This document shows, piece after piece, positions 53,241 through 61,407 of a DNA stretch of 64,000 bases (the first letter of the stretch is position 1; the number at the start of each line of letters is the position of its first letter). The notes beneath the pieces were generated by a model. That model worked only from the letters and a program-made list of their open reading frames with translations, made no database searches and was not told where the DNA came from. The DNA is taken from the NCBI RefSeq assembly GCF_016458305.1, contig NZ_JAEMHL010000006.1, positions 148,484 to 212,483 of the forward strand. Direction: 5' to 3'. Position numbers and translations under genes: made by a program. The stretch is from Geomonas anaerohicana (GTDB lineage Bacteria; Desulfobacterota; Desulfuromonadia; Geobacterales; Geobacteraceae).

Positions 53241-54457
53241 CCTCCGATCGCTGCAAAGCGGTCTTTCCCGCGACGCGGGAGAACGAGGACCTTTTGCTGG
53301 CGGAGTGCTACCGGGAAGCCCTGCGCCTGTTGCGGGAGAACTCGACGCCGGCGGGCGTGCTTGCCTCGGCGCGCAACCCGAAGTCATCCGGGCGCAACTA
53401 CGACTCCATCTTCGGTCGCGACGCAGCTATCTGCGCACTGGGCATGGCCATTTCCGGCGACCTGGAGCTGCTTCAGTCGGCCGAGGCGGGACTGCTCACC
53501 CTGGCGCGCCACCAGGCCCGCAACGGGCAGATTCCGAAGTTCGTCAAGCCGGAGTTGGCCGAAGTCGACTTCTGGTATGCCGGCTGCGTTGACGCAACCA
53601 TCTGGTGGCTGATTGCCGTCCACCTCGTAGAGAGGATGGCGCCGCATCTCGGCCTGGCAACGAAAGTCGCCGCCAACGTGGTGCGCGCGCTGAACTGGCT
53701 GGAATGCCAGGAACACCAGGGATGGTTCCTGCTGCAGCAAAACGACTGTTCCGACTGGGCCGACATCATGCCCAGGAGCGGCTTCGTTCTCTACAGCAAC
53801 GCCCTCTGGTACTGGGTCAAGCGACTCTACGATCTCCCCACCGCCAGGGAGACGCAGCGCTTTGGCCGTCTGCTCTTCAACCCCTTCGACAATGCGGTCC
53901 CGGATCAGAAGCGGATCCGGCTCATGCGCCATTACATCCGCAATCGCTGCCGCCCCGAGCCTTTCCTGCTGAGCTACGTGAACTTCTCCTTCTGGGGAGA
54001 GGAGATCGACATCTTCGGCAACATCCTCGCCTACCTTACCGGCCTTGGGACCGCTTCCGAGGCCTGCAAGATGGTGGCGGGCGTGACCGCCCTGAACGCC
54101 AACGACCCGCACCCGGTGCGCGTGGTGGGGAGCCCCATAGAGATGGGCTCGCCTCGCTGGCGCCCGTACATGCAGCGTCACCGGCAAAACCTTCCCTGGC
54201 AATACCACAACGGCGGTGCCTGGCCTTTTGTAGGTGGCTTCTGGGTTATCCTGCTGGCGACGCTTGGCGAGCGATCCCTGGCCCATGCCGAATTGGTGAA
54301 ACTCGCGCTCAGTTGCCGGGTTAACGGTTGGGAGTTCAACGAGTGGTTTCAGGGACAAACAGGCGAGCCGATGGGGATGCCCAGGCAGTCATGGAATGCC
54401 GCTGTCTATATTCTCGCCTATCGCACCGTCCTATGCGGTGCCCGCATCTTCGCTTAA
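53237..54457 (+). CDS. six-hairpin glycosidase (GH100 / amylo-alpha-1,6-glucosidase-like)
   Basis: A 406-aa protein without a signal peptide. NYDSIFGRDAAICALGM near residue 55, DFWYAGCVDATIWWL, DCSDWADIMPRSG, and the C-terminal HNGGAWPFVGGFW and NEWFQGQTGEPMGMPRQSW fit an (alpha/alpha)6 barrel glycosidase, as in neutral invertases (GH100) and debranching-type enzymes. The acidic residues in these motifs are the likely catalytic pair. Substrate unknown; sucrose, glucosylglycerate or alpha-glucans are possible. It starts with GTG overlapping the phosphoesterase stop. Confidence 0.78.
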   Translation: MTSDRCKAVFPATRENEDLLLAECYREALRLLRENSTPAGVLASARNPKSSGRNYDSIFGRDAAICALGMAISGDLELLQSAEAGLLTLARHQARNGQIPKFVKPELAEVDFWYAGCVDATIWWLIAVHLVERMAPHLGLATKVAANVVRALNWLECQEHQGWFLLQQNDCSDWADIMPRSGFVLYSNALWYWVKRLYDLPTARETQRFGRLLFNPFDNAVPDQKRIRLMRHYIRNRCRPEPFLLSYVNFSFWGEEIDIFGNILAYLTGLGTASEACKMVAGVTALNANDPHPVRVVGSPIEMGSPRWRPYMQRHRQNLPWQYHNGGAWPFVGGFWVILLATLGERSLAHAELVKLALSCRVNGWEFNEWFQGQTGEPMGMPRQSWNAAVYILAYRTVLCGARIFA

Positions 54458-54684
54458 AGACAGATTCAAAACCTGGAAGCAGTTACGCAAAGCACGCTAT
54501 GAATCCGCAAAGGGGGTAGAGAAAGACTTCTTTTGTTTTGAAGACTTTCATGACGTACTTCGCGCCACCTTTGAGTTATTTGCGTAACTGCTTTTGACTT
54601 TTATTCCTTTTTATCCTTTCAAGGGTGACATTTGCGATAGTGGTGATTATTATTGTGCTTATGCCATTCAAGGAGGATTAGATC
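54458..54684. other. AT-richer gap upstream of lemA; no firm gene
   Basis: A frame ending at 54587 encodes DRFKTWKQLRKARYESAKG and more, with no ribosome site and different base composition from its neighbours. It could be a decayed gene fragment. A GTGACA-N17-TATTAT promoter match for lemA lies at about 54626-54654. Confidence 0.4.
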
Positions 54685-55269
54685 ATGAAACGCTTGACGT
54701 TACTGTTGCTGTCGTTGCTCACCCTTACCGCACTTTCCGGCTGCGGCTACAACACCATGCAGGCCAAGGAAGAGGCCGTCTTCGCCGCTTGGGGCGACGT
54801 CGAGGCTTCCTACCAGCGCCGCGCCGATCTGGTGCCCAACCTGGTCGAGGTCGTCAAAGGGTACGCCAAGCACGAGGCAGATACCCTCAAGGCGGTCACC
54901 GAGGCCCGCGCCAAGGTGGGCTCCATGCAGGTTTCCAAGGATGCCATCAACGATCCCAAGACCATGCAGAACTTCCAGCAGGCCCAGTCGCAGTTGAGCG
55001 GCGCGCTGTCCCGCCTCATGGTCGTGGTCGAGCGCTACCCGAACCTGAAGGCGAACCAGAACTTCATGGACCTGCAGAACCAACTGGAGGGAACCGAGAA
55101 CCGCATCAACGTGGCGCGCGTGCGCTACAACCAGGCGGTGCAGGATTTCAACACCACCATCAGGACCTTCCCGAACTCGCTCACCAACTCCATGATGCTG
55201 CACCTGCAGCGCAAGGAGCCGTTCAAGGCGGAAGAAGGTGCCAAGGTGGCGCCCAAGATCAAGTTCTAG
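54685..55269 (+). CDS. lemA: LemA family lipoprotein
   Basis: A 194-aa protein with signal peptide and lipobox LSGC. The LemA pattern is complete: VQASYQRRADLVPNLVEVV-like start, EARAKV, LMVVVERYPNLKANQNF, QLEGTENRINVARVRYNQAV and TFPNSL. LemA proteins are long four-helix bundles of unknown function, usually encoded beside TPM-domain proteins, as here. AAGGAGG precedes the ATG. Confidence 0.95.
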   Translation: MKRLTLLLLSLLTLTALSGCGYNTMQAKEEAVFAAWGDVEASYQRRADLVPNLVEVVKGYAKHEADTLKAVTEARAKVGSMQVSKDAINDPKTMQNFQQAQSQLSGALSRLMVVVERYPNLKANQNFMDLQNQLEGTENRINVARVRYNQAVQDFNTTIRTFPNSLTNSMMLHLQRKEPFKAEEGAKVAPKIKF

Positions 55270-55273
55270 AAAA

Positions 55274-55373
55274 GCAGATTAAGACAAAGATTTAGATTGA
55301 GACTAAGAATGAGGTTAAGACTGAGAGGTTCAGGTTACGTCATTTCTTAATCTTAGTCTTTATCTGAATCTGC
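55274..55373. repeat. AT-rich imperfect hairpin element between lemA and the TPM gene
   Basis: GCAGATTAAGACAAAGATTT and further AAGACTAAGAATGAG-like units on the left face TCTTAATCTTAGTCTTTATC and TGAATCTGC on the right. Degenerate short units on both arms recall the heptamer element at 33087. Confidence 0.65.
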
Positions 55374-55386
55374 CTATGGGTCGCCC

Positions 55387-56262
55387 ATGAAAAAGCTGTT
55401 TTTGCTCCTCACATTCTTGCTGACGGTCCAGGTCTGTGCGGCGGCGGAGGTTCCTCCGCTGCGCAGCCACGTGAACGACTACGCCTCGATGCTTTCGCCG
55501 CAAATGGCGCAGCAACTGGAATCGGAACTGACTGCCTTCGAGCGCAGCGACTCGACCCAGATCGTCATCCTCACCATCCCGAGCCTGGAAGGTGATGTGC
55601 TGGAGCAGTATGCCATCAAGGTGGTGGAAAAGTGGCAGCTGGGCCAGAAGGGGAAGGACAACGGTGCACTGCTGCTGGTGGTCAAAAACGACCGCAAGAT
55701 CCGTATCGAAGTAGGGCGTGGGCTGGAAGGGAAGCTGACCGATCTCATGTCCGGACGCATCATCCGCAACGAGATCACGCCCGCCTTCAAACGCGGCGAC
55801 TTTGACCAGGGAATCTCCCGCGGCGTGGACGCCATCATGGCGACGGTGCGGGGCGAGTACCAGGCCCAAGCTACCGACCTCCGCCACGGCAAGAAGGGGG
55901 CTCCTCCGATCCTGACACTGCTCCTCTTCGTCCTGGTCGCCTCGGTGTTCCTGGGCGGCATCTCCCGCTTCCTCGGCGGGGTTGCCGGCGCGATCGGCCT
56001 CCCCATTGCCGCCTTCATCTCCTTCTCCGGCCTCTCCATGCTGCTGTTGGGTGTGCTGGCGGTGGTCGGCTTCCTGGCCGGCCTCTTCATCGCCTTCCTC
56101 TTTTCCTCGGGAGGGCGCGGCGGTTTCATGGGAGGGCCTCCCTTCTTCGGTGGTTTCGGGGGAGGGGGCTTCGGCGGTTTTGGCGGCGGTGGAGGTGGCG
56201 GAGGCGGCTTCTCCGGCGGTGGTGGCGACTTCGGCGGTGGCGGTGCCTCGGGAGACTGGTAA
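55387..56262 (+). CDS. TPM-domain (YgcG-like) membrane protein with Gly-rich tail
   Basis: A 291-aa protein. Signal peptide FLLLTFLLTVQVCAAA, then the TPM domain (VNDYASMLSPQ, IVILTIPSLEGD, KDNGALLLVVKNDRKIRIEVG, then RIIRNEITPAFKRGDF), two to three membrane helices and a Phe/Gly-rich low-complexity tail ending in SGDW. TPM proteins have been linked to photosystem II repair in plants and to membrane or respiratory-complex maintenance in bacteria; the task here is unknown. Confidence 0.92.
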   Translation: MKKLFLLLTFLLTVQVCAAAEVPPLRSHVNDYASMLSPQMAQQLESELTAFERSDSTQIVILTIPSLEGDVLEQYAIKVVEKWQLGQKGKDNGALLLVVKNDRKIRIEVGRGLEGKLTDLMSGRIIRNEITPAFKRGDFDQGISRGVDAIMATVRGEYQAQATDLRHGKKGAPPILTLLLFVLVASVFLGGISRFLGGVAGAIGLPIAAFISFSGLSMLLLGVLAVVGFLAGLFIAFLFSSGGRGGFMGGPPFFGGFGGGGFGGFGGGGGGGGGFSGGGGDFGGGGASGDW

Positions 56263-56910
56263 ATGGACCTTTCGCACAAATCCGTAGCTCACGACTTCTT
56301 CAGCGAGGCCGACAAGGAGGCCATCAAGCAGGCGGTGGCCCGCGCCGAGGCCCTGTCCAGCGGCGAGATCGCCACCATGGTGGTGTCCGAGAGCGATCGC
56401 TATCGTGAGGCCGAAGCGCTCGGTGCGCTGCTTCTCTCCGGCTTCGTCGGCGTGGTGGTCGCCGTGCTGTTGCATCACGTCACCATCTGGACCTATATCC
56501 CCGTGGTGTTCCTGCTCTATTTCCCGGTGCTCCTCTTTTTGCGCCGCTTTCCGCACCTGAAGCTCTCTTTCGTGGGGCCCAGGCGCCTGGCCGAGGCGGT
56601 CAGCGAACGGGCGCTGGTGGCCTTCTACCAGCAGGGGCTGTACCGGACCCGCATGGAGACCGGAGTGCTGATCTTCATCTCCCTTTTGGAGCGCAAGGTT
56701 TGGATCGTGGGCGACCGGGGCATCAACGCCAAGATACCGCCGGGGTACTGGAAGACCCTCGCCGAGCAACTGGCCCAGGGGCTGCGGACTGGGCGCGGTG
56801 CGCAGGCGGTCTGCGAGGTGGTTGAGGCCTGCGGCAGCGAACTGCAACGTCATTTCCCGCGCCGTGAGGACGACCGCAACGAACTTTCCGACGACATCAT
56901 CATTTCCTGA
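56263..56910 (+). CDS. second TPM-domain membrane protein
   Basis: A 215-aa protein starting immediately after the stop of the first TPM gene. It has an N-terminal helix segment (FFSEADKEAIKQAVARAE), two close membrane helices (GALLLSGFVGVVVAVLL; IPVVFLLYFPVLLFLR) and a C-terminal TPM half with VLIFISLLERKVWIVGDRGI. The lemA-TPM-TPM order is a recurring three-gene set. Confidence 0.92.
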   Translation: MDLSHKSVAHDFFSEADKEAIKQAVARAEALSSGEIATMVVSESDRYREAEALGALLLSGFVGVVVAVLLHHVTIWTYIPVVFLLYFPVLLFLRRFPHLKLSFVGPRRLAEAVSERALVAFYQQGLYRTRMETGVLIFISLLERKVWIVGDRGINAKIPPGYWKTLAEQLAQGLRTGRGAQAVCEVVEACGSELQRHFPRREDDRNELSDDIIIS

Positions 56911-57101
56911 TCATCTTTTTGCCGGTCCTGCCGATAAAGTCATTGACTTTCAACCTGTTCCGCTCTCATTATTGACATTCGGTACCGTGCGCCGTATCGG
57001 TCCCCATTCCGGGTCGAGGCGTCCCTGGCAGCATAGCTTACCTTGCCGAAGCAACGCAGCAATTGCGGACCGTCCCGCACCGTCCGCAGGAGAAGGATCG
57101 C

Positions 57102-57980
57102 ATGACCGCAGATATCAAACCGATAGCCGCACCGCAACCAACCCGCAAACCCCTCGGGGAGATCTTCGTCGAACGCGGCCTGTTGACCCGGGCCTCCGTC
57201 GACCGGCTGATCGCCCACGCCAAGAGCAAGAACATCCGCCTGGGCGAACTGCTGGAGGTGATCGGCCTGGTCACCCCGGAGGAACTCGCAGAGGCGCTCG
57301 CCATACAGTACCGGGTCCGGAAGATTGTCGATTTCGCCAAGTACAGCTACCCAGCCAACGTGCTCAAGCTGATCCCGCTCGAGATGGCGGTAAAGCACAG
57401 CATCTTCCCCCTGAAGCTCGACGATGGCCGACTGGGACTCGCCGTGGCCGACCCGACCACTGAAGATCTTTTTGCCGCCATCGCGGCCCAGCACAACGTG
57501 AAGCTGGTGCTCTACGTCTCCACACGCCTCGAGATCAACCGGGCCATAGCGCGCCACTACCTCGGGCAGACCATCGCCGGTCCTGCCAGCAAGTCGATCC
57601 TGCTGGTCGAGGACGACCAACTATCCCGCGAGATGGTGGCCAAGATCCTGATCCGCCAGGGGTATGCCGTGGAGACCGCCATAGACGGCATGGACGCGTT
57701 CAGCAAGATCTTCACCCTGAAGCCCAAGCTGGTGATCACCGACAAGGTCATGCCCAAGCTGGGGGGGTACGAGTTCCTGTTCGCCATCAAGAACATCCCC
57801 GAGTTCCGCTACATGCCCGTGATCCTGATGACGGCAGCCGCCACCCCCGACGAGGAGAAGGAGGCCCTGGAAAAGGGATTCTTCGATTTCGTGCTCAAGC
57901 CGGTCAAGGAAATCGGTCTCCTCACCAGGGTGAAGCGGGCTTTCGCCAGCAGGGAAGCCCTCTACGGCAAGACCGCCTGA
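57102..57980 (+). CDS. MshEN-domain response regulator (putative c-di-GMP-binding receiver protein)
   Basis: A 292-aa cytosolic fusion. The N-terminal 150 residues are an MshEN/GSPII_E-N domain with two tandem 24-residue motifs, PLGEIFVERGLLTRASVDRL and RLGELLEVIGLVTPEELAEA, the layout that binds c-di-GMP in MshE-type ATPases. A receiver domain follows: acidic EDD, phospho-acceptor D214 in ITDKVMP, Thr in ILMTAAA and Lys in VLKPVK. There is no output domain. The ATG at 57102 has GGAGAAGG upstream; a start 39 bp earlier is less likely. The hybrid kinase gene lies 230 bp downstream. Confidence 0.88.
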   Translation: MTADIKPIAAPQPTRKPLGEIFVERGLLTRASVDRLIAHAKSKNIRLGELLEVIGLVTPEELAEALAIQYRVRKIVDFAKYSYPANVLKLIPLEMAVKHSIFPLKLDDGRLGLAVADPTTEDLFAAIAAQHNVKLVLYVSTRLEINRAIARHYLGQTIAGPASKSILLVEDDQLSREMVAKILIRQGYAVETAIDGMDAFSKIFTLKPKLVITDKVMPKLGGYEFLFAIKNIPEFRYMPVILMTAAATPDEEKEALEKGFFDFVLKPVKEIGLLTRVKRAFASREALYGKTA

Positions 57981-58207
57981 CGGCACCATCCCTCCATACC
58001 GATGCGGTCGGCCGCTGCCACCATTGGTGCGGCCGCCCCGACCATCCTTTCCTTCATCCGCCCTCGATTCCGCTTTTCCCTCATGAACCAGCGGTTCAAT
58101 GCCGAAAAGAGAGCTACATTCCGCTTCTCCCTTCATTCCACGTCATGCTGCAACCGCCGCGACGGCGCCCGACCGGCGCGAGCCGTCCCCAGGCGGCAGG
58201 AGAACAG

Positions 58208-60454
58208 ATGCAACACCTGACACAAATAAGCAGTGGACGTCCCACCTGCCGGCGTCTGTCTCCCGCTTTTGCTGCCGCGCTGGTGCCCGGAGGATCCCAC
58301 TGGCAGGGTGACTGGCTGCAGCTGGCAGTGGTGGGAGCCGTCTTTGCGCTGATTGCGCTGGTACTGGGAAGGATGGTCCAGGTCAAGGCCCGCAGACAGG
58401 CCCAGGTTGAGGAGGAGTTGCGTCGCGCCAAAGACGAACTCGAGCAGCGGGTTGCCGAGAGAACCGAGGCGCTGCACCACGCCAACGAACAGTTGAAGCA
58501 GGAACTGGCGGAACGTGAGCGGGTAGAGGAGGAACTGCGGCAGGGGCGCAACATGCTTGCGCAGATCGTCGACACTATCCCGCAGTTCGTCTTCTGGAAG
58601 GACAGAAACAGCATCTACGAGGGGTGCAACATAGTCTTCGCCAAGGCGGCGGGCCTGGAGGGGACCGAGCAGATTCGCGGTAAAAGTGATTATGATCTGC
58701 CCTGGCTACGGCAGGAGAGTGACGCCTACCGGGCCGATGACCGTAGCGTCATGGACAGCAACACCGCCAAGTACCACATCATCGAGCAGCAACAGCAGGC
58801 CAGCGGCGAGCGCCACTGGGTGGATACCACCAAGGTACCCCTGTGCGACGACAGCGGCGCCGTGGTTGGCGTGCTCGGTGTGTACGACAACATCACCGAG
58901 AGAAAGAGGATCGAGGAGGCGCGCGACCGCGCACTGGCGATGCTGGAATCGCTGCTGGCCTCGTCGCCGACCGGCATCCTGGTCTACGATGGCGAGACCG
59001 GCGTCTGCGTCAAGGCCAATCAGGCCGTGGCAGACATGGTAGGTGCCACTGTCGACCAGATGCTCGTGCAGAATTTCCGGCACCTTCCCTCCTGGGAGGC
59101 AATGGGAGTCCGCCAGATTGCAGAACAGGTGCTGGCCGACGGGCAGACCCGGAGCATGCAGGCATCGGGCGCCTCGTCGTTCGGCGCCAACCTGGAGACC
59201 GAGTGCTTCCTGTCGCGGTTCGATGTGGAGGGAACGCATCACCTGATGATCATCGTAGTGGACATGTCCGAGCGTAAACGACTGGAGCAGGAGAAGCGCC
59301 TGATGGAGGCCCAGATGCTCCACGTGCAGAAGCTGGAGAGCCTCGGGGTGCTGGCAGGCGGCATCGCGCACGACTTCAACAACATTCTCATGGTGGTGCT
59401 GGGGAACGCGGATCTGGCGATGCTGCGGGTACCGCCGGATTCACCGGCCTGCGAAAACCTGGTCCAGATCGAGCAGGCTGCCAGCCGGGCGGCGGACCTG
59501 GCGCGGCAGATGCTTGCCTACTCAGGCAAGGGTACCTTCGTTATAGAGAACCTCGACCTGAACCGGATCGTGCAGGACATGGCCCCTATGCTCGAGGTTT
59601 CCATTTCTAAGAAGGCGCAGCTGTGCTACGACTTCACCTCTGGACTGCCGGCCATCAGCGGCGACGCGACGCAGTTGCGCCAGGTGATCCTTAACCTCGT
59701 CATCAACGCCTCCGAGGCGATGGAGGAGGGGATGGGCAGGATTTCCATCAGCACCAAGCACATGCAGTGCGACCGTACCTACCTCTCGGAGTCCTGGATC
59801 GACGACCGGCTCCCGGAGGGATGCTACGTGGTGCTCGAGGTCTCCGACACCGGCTGCGGCATCGACCGCGACATCATCCCGAAGATCTTCGACCCCTTCT
59901 TCACCACCAAGTTCACCGGGCGCGGTCTGGGCATGGCCGCTGTCCTCGGCATCGTACGGGCGCACAAGGGAGCCATCAAGGTCTACAGCGAGAAAGGGAA
60001 GGGGAGTAGCTTCAGGCTGCTGCTGCCTTGCATCGCCGGCGCGGCAGATTGTCCGGAGCCTCCTGTGCCGCAGGAGCTTTGGCGTGGCAGCGGCACCGTC
60101 CTGCTGGCCGATGACGAGGAAAGCATCCGGTTGCTCGGCAGCGACATGCTCCAGGCTCTTGGCTTCGACGTGAGGCTGGCCAGCGACGGCCGCGAGGCGC
60201 TGGAGCTGTTCGAGGCGGGGATGGACGACATCGTCTGCGTTCTGCTCGACCTGACCATGCCCAACCTGGACGGCGAGCAGACCTTCCGGGCGCTGCGGGC
60301 CCTGAAACCCGACGTGAAGGTGATCATGTCCAGCGGCTACAACGAGCAGGAGGTGAGCCTTAAACTGGCGGGGGCGGGACTGTCAGGTTTCATTCAGAAG
60401 CCGTACAAGGTGGCCGAGATGAGCAGGAAGCTGTCTGAAGTGCTTGGTGGATGA
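58208..60454 (+). CDS. PAS-domain hybrid sensor histidine kinase
   Basis: A 748-aa protein from the ATG at 58208 (GGAG 5 nt upstream; an ATG at 58145 is the alternative). One membrane helix (LQLAVVGAVFALIALVLG), a coiled coil, two PAS domains (about residues 110-240 and 240-370), HisKA with GGIAHDFNNILMVVLGNADL, an N box (NLVINASEAM), G1 (SDTGCGID), G2 (GRGLGMAAVLGI) and a C-terminal receiver with Asp in LLDLTMPNLDG. The order kinase-receiver is typical of the NtrB-like hybrid family. It may pass phosphate to the MshEN-REC protein, by position only. Confidence 0.92.
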   Translation: MQHLTQISSGRPTCRRLSPAFAAALVPGGSHWQGDWLQLAVVGAVFALIALVLGRMVQVKARRQAQVEEELRRAKDELEQRVAERTEALHHANEQLKQELAERERVEEELRQGRNMLAQIVDTIPQFVFWKDRNSIYEGCNIVFAKAAGLEGTEQIRGKSDYDLPWLRQESDAYRADDRSVMDSNTAKYHIIEQQQQASGERHWVDTTKVPLCDDSGAVVGVLGVYDNITERKRIEEARDRALAMLESLLASSPTGILVYDGETGVCVKANQAVADMVGATVDQMLVQNFRHLPSWEAMGVRQIAEQVLADGQTRSMQASGASSFGANLETECFLSRFDVEGTHHLMIIVVDMSERKRLEQEKRLMEAQMLHVQKLESLGVLAGGIAHDFNNILMVVLGNADLAMLRVPPDSPACENLVQIEQAASRAADLARQMLAYSGKGTFVIENLDLNRIVQDMAPMLEVSISKKAQLCYDFTSGLPAISGDATQLRQVILNLVINASEAMEEGMGRISISTKHMQCDRTYLSESWIDDRLPEGCYVVLEVSDTGCGIDRDIIPKIFDPFFTTKFTGRGLGMAAVLGIVRAHKGAIKVYSEKGKGSSFRLLLPCIAGAADCPEPPVPQELWRGSGTVLLADDEESIRLLGSDMLQALGFDVRLASDGREALELFEAGMDDIVCVLLDLTMPNLDGEQTFRALRALKPDVKVIMSSGYNEQEVSLKLAGAGLSGFIQKPYKVAEMSRKLSEVLGG

Positions 60455-60480
60455 GAGGAGCGCCCCCCGGCCACCTCCCT

Positions 60481-60631
60481 TTGATCTCGTTCCCAAGGTC
60501 CGCCTGGGAACGCAAAGCCGCTCCGAAGCACCAACTTCCCTCGGATGCAAAGCTGGAGCTTTGCGCCATATGGGGTTCCCAAGCTGGAGCTTGAGAACCA
60601 GGAAAAGCTGGAGCTTGGGAACCAGGAGATC
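60481..60631 (-). repeat. family B palindromic element, inverted copy
   Basis: The reverse complement of the element at 50170-50290: TGATCTCGTTCCCAAGG, GCAAAGCTGGAGCTTTGC, CCATATGG and TTCCCAAGCTGGAGCTTG are found in reverse order, followed by a second partial unit. It has no tandem array. Confidence 0.75.
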
Positions 60632-60653
60632 CCAACAGCATTCGCTAACAGAG

Positions 60654-60684
60654 CAAAAAAAGGGGCACCCTTGCGGGCGCCCCT
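60654..60684 (-). terminator. terminator of the secreted small protein gene
   Basis: On the minus strand AGGGGCGCCCGCAAGGGTGC forms a stem-loop with CCCCT and runs into seven T residues. Confidence 0.85.
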
Positions 60685-60708
60685 CTCGTTAATTCTTGTG
60701 CAGCAGAT

Positions 60709-61197
60709 TTAGCGGATGTAGCCGTTGCTGTAGGTCGCGACCTTGAGCGGTTTGGCCTCCTTGAAGAAGACCCGGATCACATCACCCTTACGGGAGTAGC
60801 GGGGCTCCCCCTTACAGTCGGCGAAGACGTTGGAGAGTTTGGCTCCCGCGTCGGTCACGTCGATGAAGCGGATGGCGCCGGTACCGGTGGTTTCGCCGGT
60901 GTCGGTCAGTACCAGCACGGCGTCGGACTGGCTCTGTTGGAATACCCGGACCAGTTCGGGAACCGGTTTGGCGACAGACTCGTCCACCTCTTCATGGATG
61001 AGCTTGTCGTTCAGCAGGTACTGGATCCTCTTGTAGTTCGTCTTGGTGCCGTCGTCCATGATGAGGTTGCCGTTGCGGTCATAAGCGACGATGGAGATCT
61101 TGCCGTAGCGGGTGTTAAGATCCTGGGCGAGAACGACGGTGGAAGCTACCAAAACGAGCAGTAAGGCCGCCACGGGGGCGAAAAGTCTTTTCGTCAT
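60709..61197 (-). CDS. secreted protein of unknown function, 162 aa
   Basis: ATG at 61197 with AGGAGG 6 nt upstream. Signal peptide APVAALLLVLVASTVVLAQ, then a beta-rich mature part (YGKISIVAYDRNGNLIMDDG; DAVLVLTDTGETTGTGAIRFID; KVATYSNGYIR). There is no cysteine cluster or lipobox. I do not recognise the family. It is monocistronic, with its own terminator, in an AT-rich upstream context. Confidence 0.78.
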   Translation of the reverse strand: MTKRLFAPVAALLLVLVASTVVLAQDLNTRYGKISIVAYDRNGNLIMDDGTKTNYKRIQYLLNDKLIHEEVDESVAKPVPELVRVFQQSQSDAVLVLTDTGETTGTGAIRFIDVTDAGAKLSNVFADCKGEPRYSRKGDVIRVFFKEAKPLKVATYSNGYIR

Positions 61198-61351
61198 CTG
61201 AGTCCTCCTTGTGCATGCAAAGCGTTGCCATAGCATATCCACACGGGTTTTCCCATGTTGGTGTAGGAATATATAAATTAAAATTGTAGGTGTGTAAATT
61301 ACAAAAACTAATTAACATGCTGAAAAGTGTTGATTTTGTGAGCCTAAACAC

Positions 61352-61389
61352 AAAAAAGCCGGGAGGTCGCGGAACCTCCCGGCTTTTTT
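61352..61389 (-). terminator. terminator of htpG
   Basis: AAAAAAGCCGGGAGGT and ACCTCCCGGCTTTTTT form a perfect 16-pair arm set. It works in both directions in principle; htpG on the minus strand ends 18 bp away. Confidence 0.93.
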
Positions 61390-61407
61390 CATGTGTCTGA
61401 AGTGGCG

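Noticed and set aside
61205..61225. TGGCA...TTGC considered as a sigma-54 promoter for the secreted protein at 60709
   Set aside because: GG and GC are 9 instead of 10 bases apart, and the site is only about 20 bp from the start codon.
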